A stretch of DNA of 60,365 bases from Candidatus Dormiibacterota bacterium (GCA_003153505.1 PLZA01000034.1:133911-194275), one strand, 5' to 3'; counted from the first letter of the stretch, positions 1 through 7,234 are shown. Notes: generated from the letters alone by a model not told the origin. Numbers and translations are program-made.

Positions 1-464
1 GAACGGATGGCGCCATCGGCGCAACAGGTCCGGCGGGTCCCACCGGAGCCCCGGGTGCGCCCGGAGGCACGGGCGACACGGGAGCTACGGGCGCGACAGG
101 AGCTACTGGCGCTCAGGGCATCCAGGGCGTTCCCGGTGATACGGGTCCAGCGGGACCAGCCGGAAAGGATTCCGCGTCGGGAGACGTGGTGGTGACCAGC
201 GAACAGCCAGGGGCTACTGGCGCGGCTGGGACGACCTTCAGTGAGCAGGCTTTTTGCCCCGACCTCACCCCGTACGTCGTCAACGCCGGTTACTACATCG
301 ACGCTGACGCTAGCGTGCAGGAAGGGGTCAGCGTTTCCGAATCGATGCCCTTCCCGACCAACGGCAGCCCCGCCAGCAGTTGGATAGTTTCGGGCATCCT
401 CACCAAGGCACTGACAAGCACACCCACCTGGATCCTCTACGTGTTCGTGGAGTGCTCACCGTGA
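1..464 (+). CDS. Collagen-like repeat protein, C-terminal part (phage tail-fibre-like)
   Basis: The reading frame is open from the left edge (codons start at base 3) and stops at 462-464, so only the last ~153 residues are visible and the start lies outside. The first ~50 residues are collagen-type G-X-Y triplets (for example [16 protein letters not shown]). They are followed by a non-repetitive C-terminal domain of ~90 residues with two cysteines (AFCPDLTP and VECSP at the end). Collagen-like segments with a small globular cap are common in phage tail fibres and surface adhesins; with the integrase and HNH gene nearby, a tail-fibre or host-recognition role is the best inference. An in-frame GTG at 186 is an internal codon, not a start. 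Function beyond the repeat is not recognised. Confidence 0.7.
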   Translation, partial: TDGAIGATGPAGPTGAPGAPGGTGDTGATGATGATGAQGIQGVPGDTGPAGPAGKDSASGDVVVTSEQPGATGAAGTTFSEQAFCPDLTPYVVNAGYYIDADASVQEGVSVSESMPFPTNGSPASSWIVSGILTKALTSTPTWILYVFVECSP

Positions 465-485
465 AGGGCACCGACTGACCTCATG

Positions 486-509
486 GGGCGGGGGCTTAGG
501 CTCCCGCCC
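486..509 (+). terminator. Hairpin downstream of the collagen-like gene
   Basis: A 10-bp GC-rich stem (GGGCGGGGGC at 486-495 with GCTCCCGCCC at 500-509, one G-U pair) closes a TTAG loop 21 bases after the stop codon. There is no T-tract on either side, so efficiency as an intrinsic terminator is uncertain; position and stability suggest transcription ends here. Confidence 0.5.
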
Positions 510-996
510 TACTCCAGTCGGCCCTCCACTGATATGGTCGCAGCTTGGATTGGTCCCATCCCTCGCAGGGCGGGAACGGCACCAGGATGGGCGGGTCTCT
601 GTCGCTGTCGTGCTCGGTCATGGCGTCTCCATTGTGGGGAACAAGAAGGAGGGCCGCCGCACCGCACCTGATGGCGACGACCCTCCAAAGAGGGGGGTGA
701 GTTGGCTAGGTGGTCAGCTTGCTCATATGTCGACCTCGGGGCTGAGGGCGGCCCCAAACCGCAACCCCGGCAACCGGAAGCGCCTGGCGCGTCTCTTCAG
801 AGTCCCGGTCGCTTCGATCGACTGGGACTAGCGGCCACGGACGGTAGCCGAGCGGTGCGCGCTGAGCGTATATGTCTACCCGCCACCGCGCAAGTGGCAT
901 CCACAGGGAAGCTACGCCCGCTCGCGACCCGGCGTATAGCCACTGATGTAAGCCACGACCGGTAACGTCCAAGACCTTAAGACGTCGTCGTGGTCG
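510..996. other. Gene-poor stretch of the mobile element
   Basis: No convincing gene was found in these ~490 bases. Open frames on both strands are short, overlap each other, lack ribosome binding sites and have low-complexity Arg/Pro-rich translations typical of GC-rich noise. Two things stand out: one copy of a 39-bp repeat (643-681) and a CGTATAGCCAC motif (933-943) that recurs at 3973-3983. Confidence 0.5.
643..681 (+). repeat. 39-bp dispersed direct repeat, copy 1
   Basis: This block matches 5293-5331 at 35 of 39 positions, with shared core GGGCCG-CGCACCGCACCTGA. Both copies lie in non-coding DNA on the same strand of the mobile element, 4.65 kb apart. They may be a regulatory or recombination site, or the remnant of a duplicated leader. 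Confidence 0.6.
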
Positions 997-1740
997 TCAG
1001 GCGTGGCGCGGCCACCCCGTTGCTACCAGCGGCGCCTGGCTGGTCGTCGGGCGCGCCTCTTTTAGGCTGCCAGTGTATGGCCACCTGTCGTGCTTTCGGC
1101 TGTTGCACGGACCACACGCCGGCCGGATGTTCGCTGGCCAATTAGAGCCGCCTTGGGAGCCGGGCGGCATGCGACGGGTTGACAACGGCTTGACGTGGTC
1201 GTCATCGGTAGCCGTGGCGCCGCACATCCAACAGCGGCCCCCATACATCGCCCATCGGGCGGCGGCCTGCTCTTCGCTACACGTCCCGGCGGCGCCGATC
1301 TTGCGGGCCTCACGGTTGCGGATGTACGCGCGGTTGGCCCAGGGGTGGGCGGCGTGCCACGCGACCGCGTTTGCGTGTCCGCGACCGGTATTGGCGGCGA
1401 GCCACTCCCGCATGACGTCTGGGTGGGCATCGCGGTACGCGGCCATATAGGCCCGCCGCTGCACGCGGTTGGCGAAACGATATGCGCGGCTCTCAGCCCG
1501 ATGGGCAGCCCGGTACTCAGCGTTCCATTCACGGATGCGCGCGCGGTTGGCGACGCGATAACTGGCGGCGTGTTCGGGATGCCGCCGTCTATATGTGGCC
1601 TGCCTCTCGGCGGGGGTCTTGGCGTGTGGCCGCGGAGGTTTGGCCGCACGACTGGCGGCGCGTTCGGCGGCACGGCGTGCGGCAATCTCGGGATGACGGC
1701 GACGATAGGCGGCCTGCCTCTCGGCGCTAGACAGCGCCAC
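997..1740 (-). CDS. HNH endonuclease with N-terminal YRRRHPE repeats
   Basis: This 247-residue protein has a C-terminal HNH nuclease fold: a zinc knuckle CWMCG (about residue 170), then DDDHVKPLS, then GGSNWPANIRPACGPCNSRK, giving the conserved His, Asn and second Cys pair. The N-terminal ~130 residues are highly basic and Ala/Arg-rich, with two near-identical segments built on QAAYRRRHPE / QATYRRRHPE and related YR-AHP units. Such basic repeats are usual in phage HNH proteins and probably bind DNA. The GTG start at 1740 is preceded by AAAGGAG seven bases upstream. Phage HNH proteins act in genome packaging or as homing-type nickases; which applies here cannot be told. Confidence 0.85.
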   Translation of the reverse strand: MALSSAERQAAYRRRHPEIAARRAAERAASRAAKPPRPHAKTPAERQATYRRRHPEHAASYRVANRARIREWNAEYRAAHRAESRAYRFANRVQRRAYMAAYRDAHPDVMREWLAANTGRGHANAVAWHAAHPWANRAYIRNREARKIGAAGTCSEEQAAARWAMYGGRCWMCGATATDDDHVKPLSTRRMPPGSQGGSNWPANIRPACGPCNSRKHDRWPYTGSLKEARPTTSQAPLVATGWPRHA

Positions 1741-1826
1741 GTCGGACTCCTTTCAGATTCGGCCGCCGTAGGGGCGATATGCGCCGCCCGACCCCTTCAG
1801 CAAGTGTACGGAAGGATGACGCCGCG

Positions 1827-2189
1827 TCATGGCTCTGGCAAAGTGTTGATAGGGTGATCACCCAGCCGGGCCGCCTGAATCTCGATGATGGCGAGCGCCT
1901 TCGCCAGTTGGCTGCGAAGGTACAGGATCTCCGCGGCAGCGGCAGCCGATCTGGTTTCGGCTTCCGAGCGCGGTGTGGATGATCGGTAGCGGGCCGATGA
2001 CAGCTTCTTCGTCCTCTCCACCAGGTCCGCCGGCACCTCCGCGAGGCGCACCATCGGCCAGCCGTCAGAGTTGCGGGTGAAGGGCACGCGCTTGGTCCGC
2101 ACCCAGCGGCGCGCCGTCTGATCTGAGATCCCCAAGTGCTTCGCCAATTCAGGCACCGTGAGGAGTCGGGCGTCGACGTCCCCCGTCAT
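1827..2189 (-). CDS. Small MerR/excisionase-like HTH protein with coiled coil
   Basis: The protein has 120 residues from the ATG at 2189. The N-terminus (LTVPELAKHLGISDQTARRW) is a MerR/excisionase-type helix-turn-helix, followed by a basic wing (WVRTKRVPF) and a C-terminal Ala/Leu-rich helix (AAAEILYLRSQLAKALAII) likely to form a coiled-coil dimer. This layout suits a recombination directionality factor or small phage repressor that acts with the integrase in the same element. An upstream in-frame start at 2216 would add nine residues. A partial palindrome (TACACCC and GGGGTA around 2202-2221) just upstream may be its operator. Confidence 0.7.
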   Translation of the reverse strand: MTGDVDARLLTVPELAKHLGISDQTARRWVRTKRVPFTRNSDGWPMVRLAEVPADLVERTKKLSSARYRSSTPRSEAETRSAAAAAEILYLRSQLAKALAIIEIQAARLGDHPINTLPEP

Positions 2190-2359
2190 GGTGATCCGTA
2201 CCTTACACCCTGTCACGGGGTATCAACACCGAGTGCCTGAGCGCTCCAGCGATCGTGATAACCGTTGGCCTCGCGAGCGCGCACTGATCGAGAATCGTTC
2301 AAGCGGCGCTCAATCAGCCGGCGTAGGCTTCGTGGTCCGAAGATTTCGGGAGGACGGAC

Positions 2360-2665
2360 ATGGCGATCGACGACCAAACTTACAGGGCGAGCATCGGCCC
2401 GGGACCGCCCTATCGCTATGAGCTCATCTTCCATCGTGAGAGCTTTCCACGCTGGGAACTGCTCGAGCTCGATGAAAGCGGCAAGAAAGCGACCGCGAGC
2501 CACCACTGGGGCAACGCGCCGGCCGAGGTGACGACCGCCCTGCTCATCGGGTGGCTGGCGAATTTCGTTCCAGACGTCAGTGCGCGCAGCGCGGTGATGG
2601 AATTGGGTTTGGAGCGCCGCCACCTGTTCGCTGACCTGGCGGGCGCCGAAGAGCCACTACCCTAG
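2360..2665 (+). CDS. Small acidic protein of unknown function
   Basis: A 101-residue protein with a clear ribosome binding site (GGGAGGA, six bases before ATG 2360). The sequence looks globular, with a beta-rich first half (YRYELIFHRESFPRWELLEL) and a helical, hydrophobic middle (AEVTTALLIGWLANFV). It ends acidic. No cysteines or transmembrane segments were found. No family was recognised. It is one of the few plus-strand genes in the element. Confidence 0.6.
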   Translation: MAIDDQTYRASIGPGPPYRYELIFHRESFPRWELLELDESGKKATASHHWGNAPAEVTTALLIGWLANFVPDVSARSAVMELGLERRHLFADLAGAEEPLP

Positions 2666-2674
2666 GGACGAGAA

Positions 2675-2701
2675 AGACCCCCGACGCGCTGCCAGGGGTC
2701 T
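2675..2701 (-). terminator. Minus-strand intrinsic terminator, copy A
   Basis: AGACCCC (2675-2681) pairs with GGGGTCT (2695-2701). Read on the minus strand the hairpin is followed by TTTCTCGTCC, a short U-rich tail. It is a near-copy of the hairpin at 2975-3002. It may also end the plus-strand gene that stops at 2665. Confidence 0.55.
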
Positions 2702-2974
2702 CAGTGAAGGGATAGGAGAGTTTCGACTTAGAACGCCATCCTAATAATACCGGTAGGTGGCGCCGTCCAAACTCGGAACAGGAACCCAGCACCAGTCAGT
2801 GCCAACAATTCCAAACGGAGCCTCAGAGATCGGCCTATGCTGTCGACCTGGCCGGGCAAGGCGAGCAACATCCACCTGATGCGACGACCCGGGGGGAGCG
2901 ATCCCACAGGGCTTGCCCGGCCTTTGTTTGGACGCCCGCGGCGCGTTTGCCGTCTGGCACTCCTAGACAACGAA
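2702..2974. other. Non-coding interval between two sister terminators
   Basis: No supported protein gene lies here; the longest minus-strand frame (2728-2970) needs a TTG start without a ribosome binding site. The interval holds the candidate structured RNA at 2850-2929. Confidence 0.45.
2850..2929 (+). ncRNA. Candidate structured RNA with 11-bp closing stem
   Basis: GGCCGGGCAAG (2850-2860) is perfectly complementary to CTTGCCCGGCC (2912-2922), and TTTGTTT follows at once. Inside the 51-base interior are CATC/GATG (a possible 4-bp hairpin) and GGGA-GCGA-TCCC (2894-2905), whose GCGA is a GNRA tetraloop in the plus orientation. The arrangement suggests a folded plus-strand RNA with a U-rich 3' end. 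It matches no RNA family I recognise. Without covariation this is a structural inference only. Confidence 0.35.
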
Positions 2975-3002
2975 AGACCCTTGGCGGCACTGCCAGGGGT
3001 CT
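2975..3002 (-). terminator. Minus-strand intrinsic terminator, copy B
   Basis: An 11-bp stem (2975-2985 with 2992-3002, one G-U pair) closes a GGCACT loop. On the minus strand it is followed by TTTCGTTG. It lies 44 bases beyond the stop of the minus-strand gene at 3046-3252, which it probably terminates. Confidence 0.65.
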
Positions 3003-3045
3003 CAGGAAGCGATTAGGGTTTGGTTTCAGCTTCCGGGCTGCCGCC

Positions 3046-3252
3046 CTACGGCTGCGGCGAGGTGAGGACCACCGTTCGCCCTGCTTCCGCCTGAGCGAGA
3101 CCGTCGATAACCTGGCGCACGTCCTCTTCGACGCGCACCTTATCGCCGTTTCTAAAGACGAGCGTGCAACCACCTAGATCAACTGCCTCGTCGATGCGCT
3201 CGATGGTCGCGACATTGTAATGGTTCGACGAAATCTGTATGAAGTAGGGCAT
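3046..3252 (-). CDS. Small beta-rich protein of unknown function
   Basis: The ATG at 3252 gives 68 residues (MPYFIQISSNHYNVATIERI...). The central VDLGGCTLVFRNGDKVRVEE reads as alternating beta strands, followed by a short helix and a basic-poor tail. Upstream bases include GGGGG but no strong Shine-Dalgarno sequence. The frame continues 28 codons further upstream with Arg/Pro-rich sequence that looks untranslated. No family was recognised; the small beta-barrel look would fit a phage accessory protein. It is followed by an intrinsic terminator. Confidence 0.55.
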   Translation of the reverse strand: MPYFIQISSNHYNVATIERIDEAVDLGGCTLVFRNGDKVRVEEDVRQVIDGLAQAEAGRTVVLTSPQP

Positions 3253-3448
3253 TATCAGCGCCCCCACAGGCGGCGCCAGATGCCGCCGCGGGCCATCGCT
3301 CGCCCGATCATGATGTTGCGGACGCGGCAGGCGCATCGCGTTCCACGACAGATACGTCGGGGAGAACGGCGCGGAGGTGTGGCCATGGCTGCAGCGGAGA
3401 GGCTCGAGCGCCTACTGGCCCTGCCATCCTGACTTAGGTTGGAAGCCG

Positions 3449-3676
3449 TCAGGGTAGCGGCCTGCAGCCGGCAGCGCGAGGTTTCCGGCGTCGTCCTACG
3501 GTGCGGGCAACCCAGTTGCCTTGCTTCCCGTGCGCCTCGTCGACCGACATGACCTGGCTGCACGTGGCGACGCACTCATCGCAGATGAACGCACCCTGCC
3601 CGGCGATCAATCTCTTGACCTGGTGCTGGGACCGCCCGCAAAAGGAGCAACGGTCGTCACTACCGCGCCTCTCCAT
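3449..3676 (-). CDS. Stand-alone ClpX-type C4 zinc-finger protein
   Basis: This 75-residue protein starts at ATG 3676. Residues ~10-40 read [17 protein letters not shown], then [10 protein letters not shown], the C4 zinc-binding domain found at the N-terminus of ClpX, where it dimerises and binds adaptors and substrates. The AAA+ ATPase domain is absent: after the finger come only ~35 basic residues ([15 protein letters not shown] at the end). In a mobile element this could mimic the ClpX N-domain and divert ClpXP or its adaptors, or simply be a small DNA-binding zinc finger. The family resemblance is visible; the function is inferred. Confidence 0.7.
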   Translation of the reverse strand: MERRGSDDRCSFCGRSQHQVKRLIAGQGAFICDECVATCSQVMSVDEAHGKQGNWVARTVGRRRKPRAAGCRPLP

Positions 3677-4138
3677 TGCCCGAACTCTACACCCCGCACA
3701 GTTTTCCTTTCGGTGGTCAGCAGGCCGTTGTAATTAGTCAGCTTCCGAAGGTGAAGAGCCGGGCATTACCCTTCCGACGGCCGTATACCGGCTGTCTTCG
3801 GGGGAGAGGGCTGCCTTCGGGGGAGAGAGGGGATTGGTCTGCTTTTGCCCGGCCTAACAGGCAGGGTACCCAGATACACCGAAAGTCAGTCCGGCTTGGA
3901 GGCCAACCGCACGAGATCATCGAGGTGAGAGGCGTCGGGCGGCAATCGAAGCGACTGCTCAGACTGCCCCACCGTATAGCCACGTATATAGCCGGCGGGG
4001 CCAAACGCAACTCGATGCAACCCGACGCAATCGCACGGTATCTGATCGGGCGTGCAGCCCGCTGGCTGATTGCCGAATGTAGCCACGAATGTAGCCACGC
4101 GCTCCCCGAAGGCGGTTGGCATACTGAGGGCCGGCGTG
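3677..4138. other. Non-coding stretch with TAGCCAC-type repeats
   Basis: Overlapping frames on both strands (3676-4149 plus, 3738-4289 minus) lack ribosome binding sites and recognisable domains, so I call no gene. The stretch contains CGTATAGCCAC (3973-3983) followed by GTATATAGCC, and a perfect tandem 12-mer (4075-4086, 4087-4098). Repeated short motifs of this kind in an integrative element could be protein-binding sites. Confidence 0.45.
4075..4098 (+). repeat. Tandem 12-bp repeat GAATGTAGCCAC x2
   Basis: Two perfect adjacent copies lie ~40 bases before the gene at 4139. The TAGCCAC core also occurs at 3973-3983 and at 933-943. They are possibly integrase or regulator binding sites. Confidence 0.6.
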
Positions 4139-5107
4139 ATGGACACTGACGCGTTCTTAGCGACACCCACGAAGGAACAGACACGGCTCCTCGAGGTCGT
4201 GTGGCAGTCCTACGCCCTGAACAACGCGTGGCCGATCTACGACTTCGCGGATTTGACCCTATTCCTCGAGGCAGAACATCTGGACGCACTCGACGTGCTG
4301 CGAAAGTGCCCGTATGCCCCGGCGCAGGGTCGTCTCGGTGGTTACGGGTGGTTCTGGTGGCCTCGGAGCCCTAACGATCCGATAGATGACGAGAAGATCC
4401 TTCTGACGGTGGCGGGGTTGTCTCAGATTCCCGCCGCCGCCGATCAGGTGCAGCTATCTCTCAACGGGCTCGCTGAATTGGTAGCCAGGGTGCGGGCTTT
4501 GCGGCCTTCACCGTTCCACGTTCAGCGCGCCGCGCTCACCCAGGAGGACTTACATCCGGCGCTCAATCGGCGGCCTCCCTCGGCTTTGCAAGGACTAGGT
4601 GAGATGTTCGAACACGAGCCCTCGTGGCGGCGGTTCTTCGCGCAACCGGGCGGTGTCGGGCCGTGGATGATGACCGTGGACTTGCGGCTTAGACCTTATG
4701 CCGACGTCGTCGACGTGCGTGACTACACCGATCGTCTACTCCACGAGATCGCCCCGCATCAGGCCGAGCGTCCGCCAGAGCCCGCGTCATCCTTCGAGCT
4801 CCCGGAAGCGATCGACTACCTCAACGCCATCTGGCACTTGCGCTTCGACGCGGACCTATTTGGGGTCACGCGCTGCAAGGCCTCGGCGGAGCTAAGTCAC
4901 ACGTGCGAGACGCGCGAGGAGTTCACCTCGCGCGTCACATCGCTCTATAGGCATCCTCGGTCAGACTCGAATCCCCGGCCGCAAGCGGGATTCAAAGCCT
5001 GTGGACCTCCTTCCTCTTCTCAGCAGAAGGCTGTCTGCGGAAGGTCTGGCCCGAGCAACCGCCGCCGTCGACGTGATGCAAGCCTTCCTGAAGGCCCGGG
5101 CGGTTGA
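4139..5107 (+). CDS. Unknown protein, probably frameshifted near its C-terminus
   Basis: From ATG 4139 this frame gives 322 residues. The first ~270 look like a real globular protein (for example EQTRLLEVVWQSYALNNAWP, then GGYGWFWWPRSP). It contains many Trp and helical segments, but no family was recognised. After about 4945 the composition changes abruptly to low-complexity Ser/Pro/Arg sequence ending RRRRDASLPEGPGG, while a sensible frame opens in the +1 register (see 5001-5288). A single-base change around 4940-5000 would join them into one protein of ~383 residues. A CATACT -10-like box (4120-4125) lies 13 bases before the start; there is no clear Shine-Dalgarno sequence. Confidence 0.5.
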   Translation: MDTDAFLATPTKEQTRLLEVVWQSYALNNAWPIYDFADLTLFLEAEHLDALDVLRKCPYAPAQGRLGGYGWFWWPRSPNDPIDDEKILLTVAGLSQIPAAADQVQLSLNGLAELVARVRALRPSPFHVQRAALTQEDLHPALNRRPPSALQGLGEMFEHEPSWRRFFAQPGGVGPWMMTVDLRLRPYADVVDVRDYTDRLLHEIAPHQAERPPEPASSFELPEAIDYLNAIWHLRFDADLFGVTRCKASAELSHTCETREEFTSRVTSLYRHPRSDSNPRPQAGFKACGPPSSSQQKAVCGRSGPSNRRRRRDASLPEGPGG

Positions 5108-5288
5108 CCAGCACGTCGAGGCCGAAGACGCGGGAATACGAAAGATGAGCGAGCTAGGAGTCAGATGGCCAATCGACGACTACCCGTCGGCGTGGCAGAC
5201 AGTTCAGTCGCGAATCACGGCTGCGCTCAACGATCTTCGCGCCGAAGTCGAGCTCATCCCCATACCGAAGCGACGCAGAACCCCATAG
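5001..5288 (+). CDS. Probable C-terminal part of the preceding gene in another frame
   Basis: This frame encodes a helical, coding-like sequence (LLPLLSRRLSAEGLARATA, then DDYPSAWQTVQSRITAALND) of up to 95 residues. The frame is open back to about 4950, overlapping the unlikely tail of the 4139 gene. It lacks a ribosome binding site at its first start, which favours a frameshifted continuation over a separate gene. A programmed frameshift or an independent short protein cannot be excluded. Confidence 0.45.
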   Translation: MDLLPLLSRRLSAEGLARATAAVDVMQAFLKARAVDQHVEAEDAGIRKMSELGVRWPIDDYPSAWQTVQSRITAALNDLRAEVELIPIPKRRRTP

Positions 5289-5292
5289 ACAA

Positions 5293-5331
5293 AGGAAGGA
5301 GGGCCGTCGCACCGCACCTGAGGACGACGAC
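5293..5331 (+). repeat. 39-bp dispersed direct repeat, copy 2
   Basis: The partner of 643-681 (35 of 39 identical). It lies directly after a coding region and ~40 bases upstream of the small gene at 5375. Confidence 0.6.
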
Positions 5332-5374
5332 TAAAATCGGCCAAGTTGATCGTTGAGGAGGCGTTTGCAGAGCT

Positions 5375-5545
5375 ATGTCCGACGAGAAGGATCACGGGGA
5401 ATCGCAGGGCGCCGACCAGGTCAGCCCCCAGCAGGACACGAGCACCGGCAAGGGCTCAGGCAAGGTCCGTATACCCAAGGATCTGGGTGGAGAGTCTCAA
5501 CCGGCGCAGAAGAGTCTTGACAAGAAAGGGATCAAGCGCGGTTAG
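5375..5545 (+). CDS. 56-residue hydrophilic protein
   Basis: ATG 5375 to TAG 5545 encodes 56 residues beginning MSDEKDHGESQGADQVSPQQ and ending DKKGIKRG. It is highly charged, rich in Gly, Gln, Ser, Asp and Lys, and has no hydrophobic core, so it is probably disordered. A GAGGAGG ribosome-binding sequence lies upstream, though 13 bases is a long spacing. The codon bias fits coding DNA. No family was recognised. Confidence 0.5.
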   Translation: MSDEKDHGESQGADQVSPQQDTSTGKGSGKVRIPKDLGGESQPAQKSLDKKGIKRG

Positions 5546-5612
5546 ACGATCGCTAAGCCCCAAGCGATGACCTGGAGCCCCGCGAGCGCACACGCCCAAG
5601 CAAAGCACGTCA

Positions 5613-6260
5613 TCAGGCAGTCGAGTTTCCGCTGGTTCGTTGCGCGCCAAGCCTCAAAGTGCTTGGTCCACGTGTAAAGCACACCTTCGGCGCTTGATCG
5701 CGGCGAAGGCCGATGAGCGCCCGCTCCTGTGCCTCGGTGATGTACGCGGCGTCCACCGTGGTGCCGCTTCCGTCTGCGCGTTTGCTGCCCACCCCGCCAA
5801 CGTAGAGGACGCCGCTGACAAGCGCCGGGTCCTCCCAGTCGATGTGATCGAGGTAGAGCACCAGTGCCAAGGCCACCAGGTCCGACGTTGCCGTCGGCCC
5901 CTCCGGCAGCTCACCGTGCCGCTTCAGCGTCTCAGCCAGCGACTCGAGCACCAGCACAAGTCGTTGTCCGGCGCCGTTGGCGACGTCCTCACGAACCCAC
6001 GCAGGGTCGGGTGGCCACGTGCTGCCGTCTGGGTACTCGTATCGCCCCTGGTCGCGCGTCGCCATGACGAGCCAGTGAATCTCTGCGATGCTCAGCGTGC
6101 CCACGGCTCGCTCCAGGTCCGCCAGAGCCTCTCGCACAGCGTGGCGCAAAGGCGCCTCCTTGGAGATCTCAGGCCCAACGCTGCGTATCCAATCCTCCCG
6201 AGCACTCGGCACGGGATCGAGCGCCTTATAGGTGTCAACGCGGCTCCGCTTGCCGGTCAT
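5613..6260 (-). CDS. Unknown protein translationally coupled to the integrase
   Basis: The start ATG at 6260 overlaps the integrase stop (ATGA), so the two are made from one message. The protein has 215 residues, is helical, with conserved-looking segments SIAEIHWLVMATRDQGRYEY and ALALVLYLDHIDWEDPALV, and a polar C-terminus (SKRADGSGTTVDAAYITEAQ). No cysteine motifs, transmembrane segments or known domain are visible. An integrase partner (accessory recombination factor) or cargo gene are both possible. The longer upstream extension of the frame lies wholly inside the integrase and is not used. Confidence 0.6.
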   Translation of the reverse strand: MTGKRSRVDTYKALDPVPSAREDWIRSVGPEISKEAPLRHAVREALADLERAVGTLSIAEIHWLVMATRDQGRYEYPDGSTWPPDPAWVREDVANGAGQRLVLVLESLAETLKRHGELPEGPTATSDLVALALVLYLDHIDWEDPALVSGVLYVGGVGSKRADGSGTTVDAAYITEAQERALIGLRRDQAPKVCFTRGPSTLRLGAQRTSGNSTA

Positions 6261-7234
6261 CACTCGGGCCCCATGAGGACGCGCATCGCGGCCTGGTAGT
6301 CGTCGGATGAGTCGAGGTGGCTGTAGACGCCTTGGATCATCGACAAGTCCGCGTGGCCCAGCACCCGCTGCAGGCTGATGATGTTGCCGCCCCGGCGCAA
6401 CCATTCGGTCGCGTAGGAGTGCCTGAACAAGTGCGGGTAGATGCGCCGCTCGATCCCGGCTTCCTTGGCGAGCACACGGACGGCTTGCTCGGCTCCGCTC
6501 GCCGTCAACGGGGCGTGGTTGCCGTCGCCGCCCTTGCGCAGCGCGACGAAGATGCGATCACCTGCATCGGCATGGCGGCCGGAGAGGTAGCGGCGCAGTC
6601 GACGACTGAGAGCCGGTGCGAGCGGCACCAGACGGTCCCGCGAGCCCTTGCCGCGGACCTTGAGAGCGAACTCGCCTCGCTTGGGCTCGAGGACGTCGGA
6701 ACCGCGGAGGGCGAGTAGTTCACCGAGACGGAGCCCGCAGTCGGCCAGCAGCCGGATGATCAGCTTGTCGCGCTCGGTAGCCGCGGCGTTCTCCATGCGC
6801 TGCATCTCCTCACGGCTGAGGACGTCGATCAGCCGTTTCTCGGCCTTGGGCAGCTTGGGGCTCGCCCCCATCGTCGCAGCGCCGCCCTCAGCACCCCCAG
6901 CCCATCCCAGGAAGACGCGGACGGAGCGCACGTAGGATCGCACCGACGCCCGGCTGAGTGGTCCGTCCTTGCCGCCGTCCTCGAGCAGTTTCGTGGTGAA
7001 GCGGCCGGCGAGCGCGGCGGTGAGCTGGGAGGGCTCGGCGATGCCCTCGTGGGTGCACCACGGCAGAAAGATGTGGGTGATCGGGTAGTCGTATGCCTGC
7101 ACCGTCCTCACCGACAGGCCTCGCGCCCGACAGTCAGCGAGGAAGTCGTCGGCAAGGGTGGCGAGCGCACTCGGCACCTTGGGTTCGACCAGGGAGAGTT
7201 TGGCCATGTCGAGGTCTCCGATAGCGGCTGACAC
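6260..7234 (-). CDS. int: Tyrosine-type site-specific recombinase (integrase)
   Basis: This 324-residue protein has an N-terminal SAM-like core-binding domain (about residues 20-115) and a C-terminal catalytic domain. The catalytic residues can be read in order: Arg in DCGLRLGELLAL, Lys in VRGKGSRDR, HLFRHSYATEWLRRG (His-x-x-Arg), LGHADLSM and the nucleophile Tyr in VYSHL. The size and layout match XerC/phage-type integrases. A second start (ATG 7207, MAKLSL) is possible. The gene reads away from the adjacent tRNA-Arg gene, the usual arrangement for an element integrated at a tRNA 3' end, and its product should cut there. Confidence 0.92.
   Translation of the reverse strand: MSAAIGDLDMAKLSLVEPKVPSALATLADDFLADCRARGLSVRTVQAYDYPITHIFLPWCTHEGIAEPSQLTAALAGRFTTKLLEDGGKDGPLSRASVRSYVRSVRVFLGWAGGAEGGAATMGASPKLPKAEKRLIDVLSREEMQRMENAAATERDKLIIRLLADCGLRLGELLALRGSDVLEPKRGEFALKVRGKGSRDRLVPLAPALSRRLRRYLSGRHADAGDRIFVALRKGGDGNHAPLTASGAEQAVRVLAKEAGIERRIYPHLFRHSYATEWLRRGGNIISLQRVLGHADLSMIQGVYSHLDSSDDYQAAMRVLMGPE

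Noticed and set aside
1..170. Short periodicity that might suggest a repeat array or CRISPR
   Set aside because: The periodicity is codon triplets of a collagen-like protein; there are no constant repeats with unique spacers anywhere in the window.
7..195. Arg/Pro-rich frame at the left edge
   Set aside because: It is the alternative frame of the collagen-like triplets; the Gly-X-Y frame is the meaningful one.
3676..4289. Overlapping frames on both strands (157 and 183 codons)
   Set aside because: Neither has a ribosome binding site, a recognisable domain or coding-like composition; the minus frame is built on short DNA repeats.
4955..5010. Possible tRNA remnant (ACTCGAATCCCCGG followed by GGGATTCAAAG)
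   Set aside because: The stretch contains TCGAATCCCCGG-like words but the stems do not pair and no cloverleaf can be drawn on either strand.
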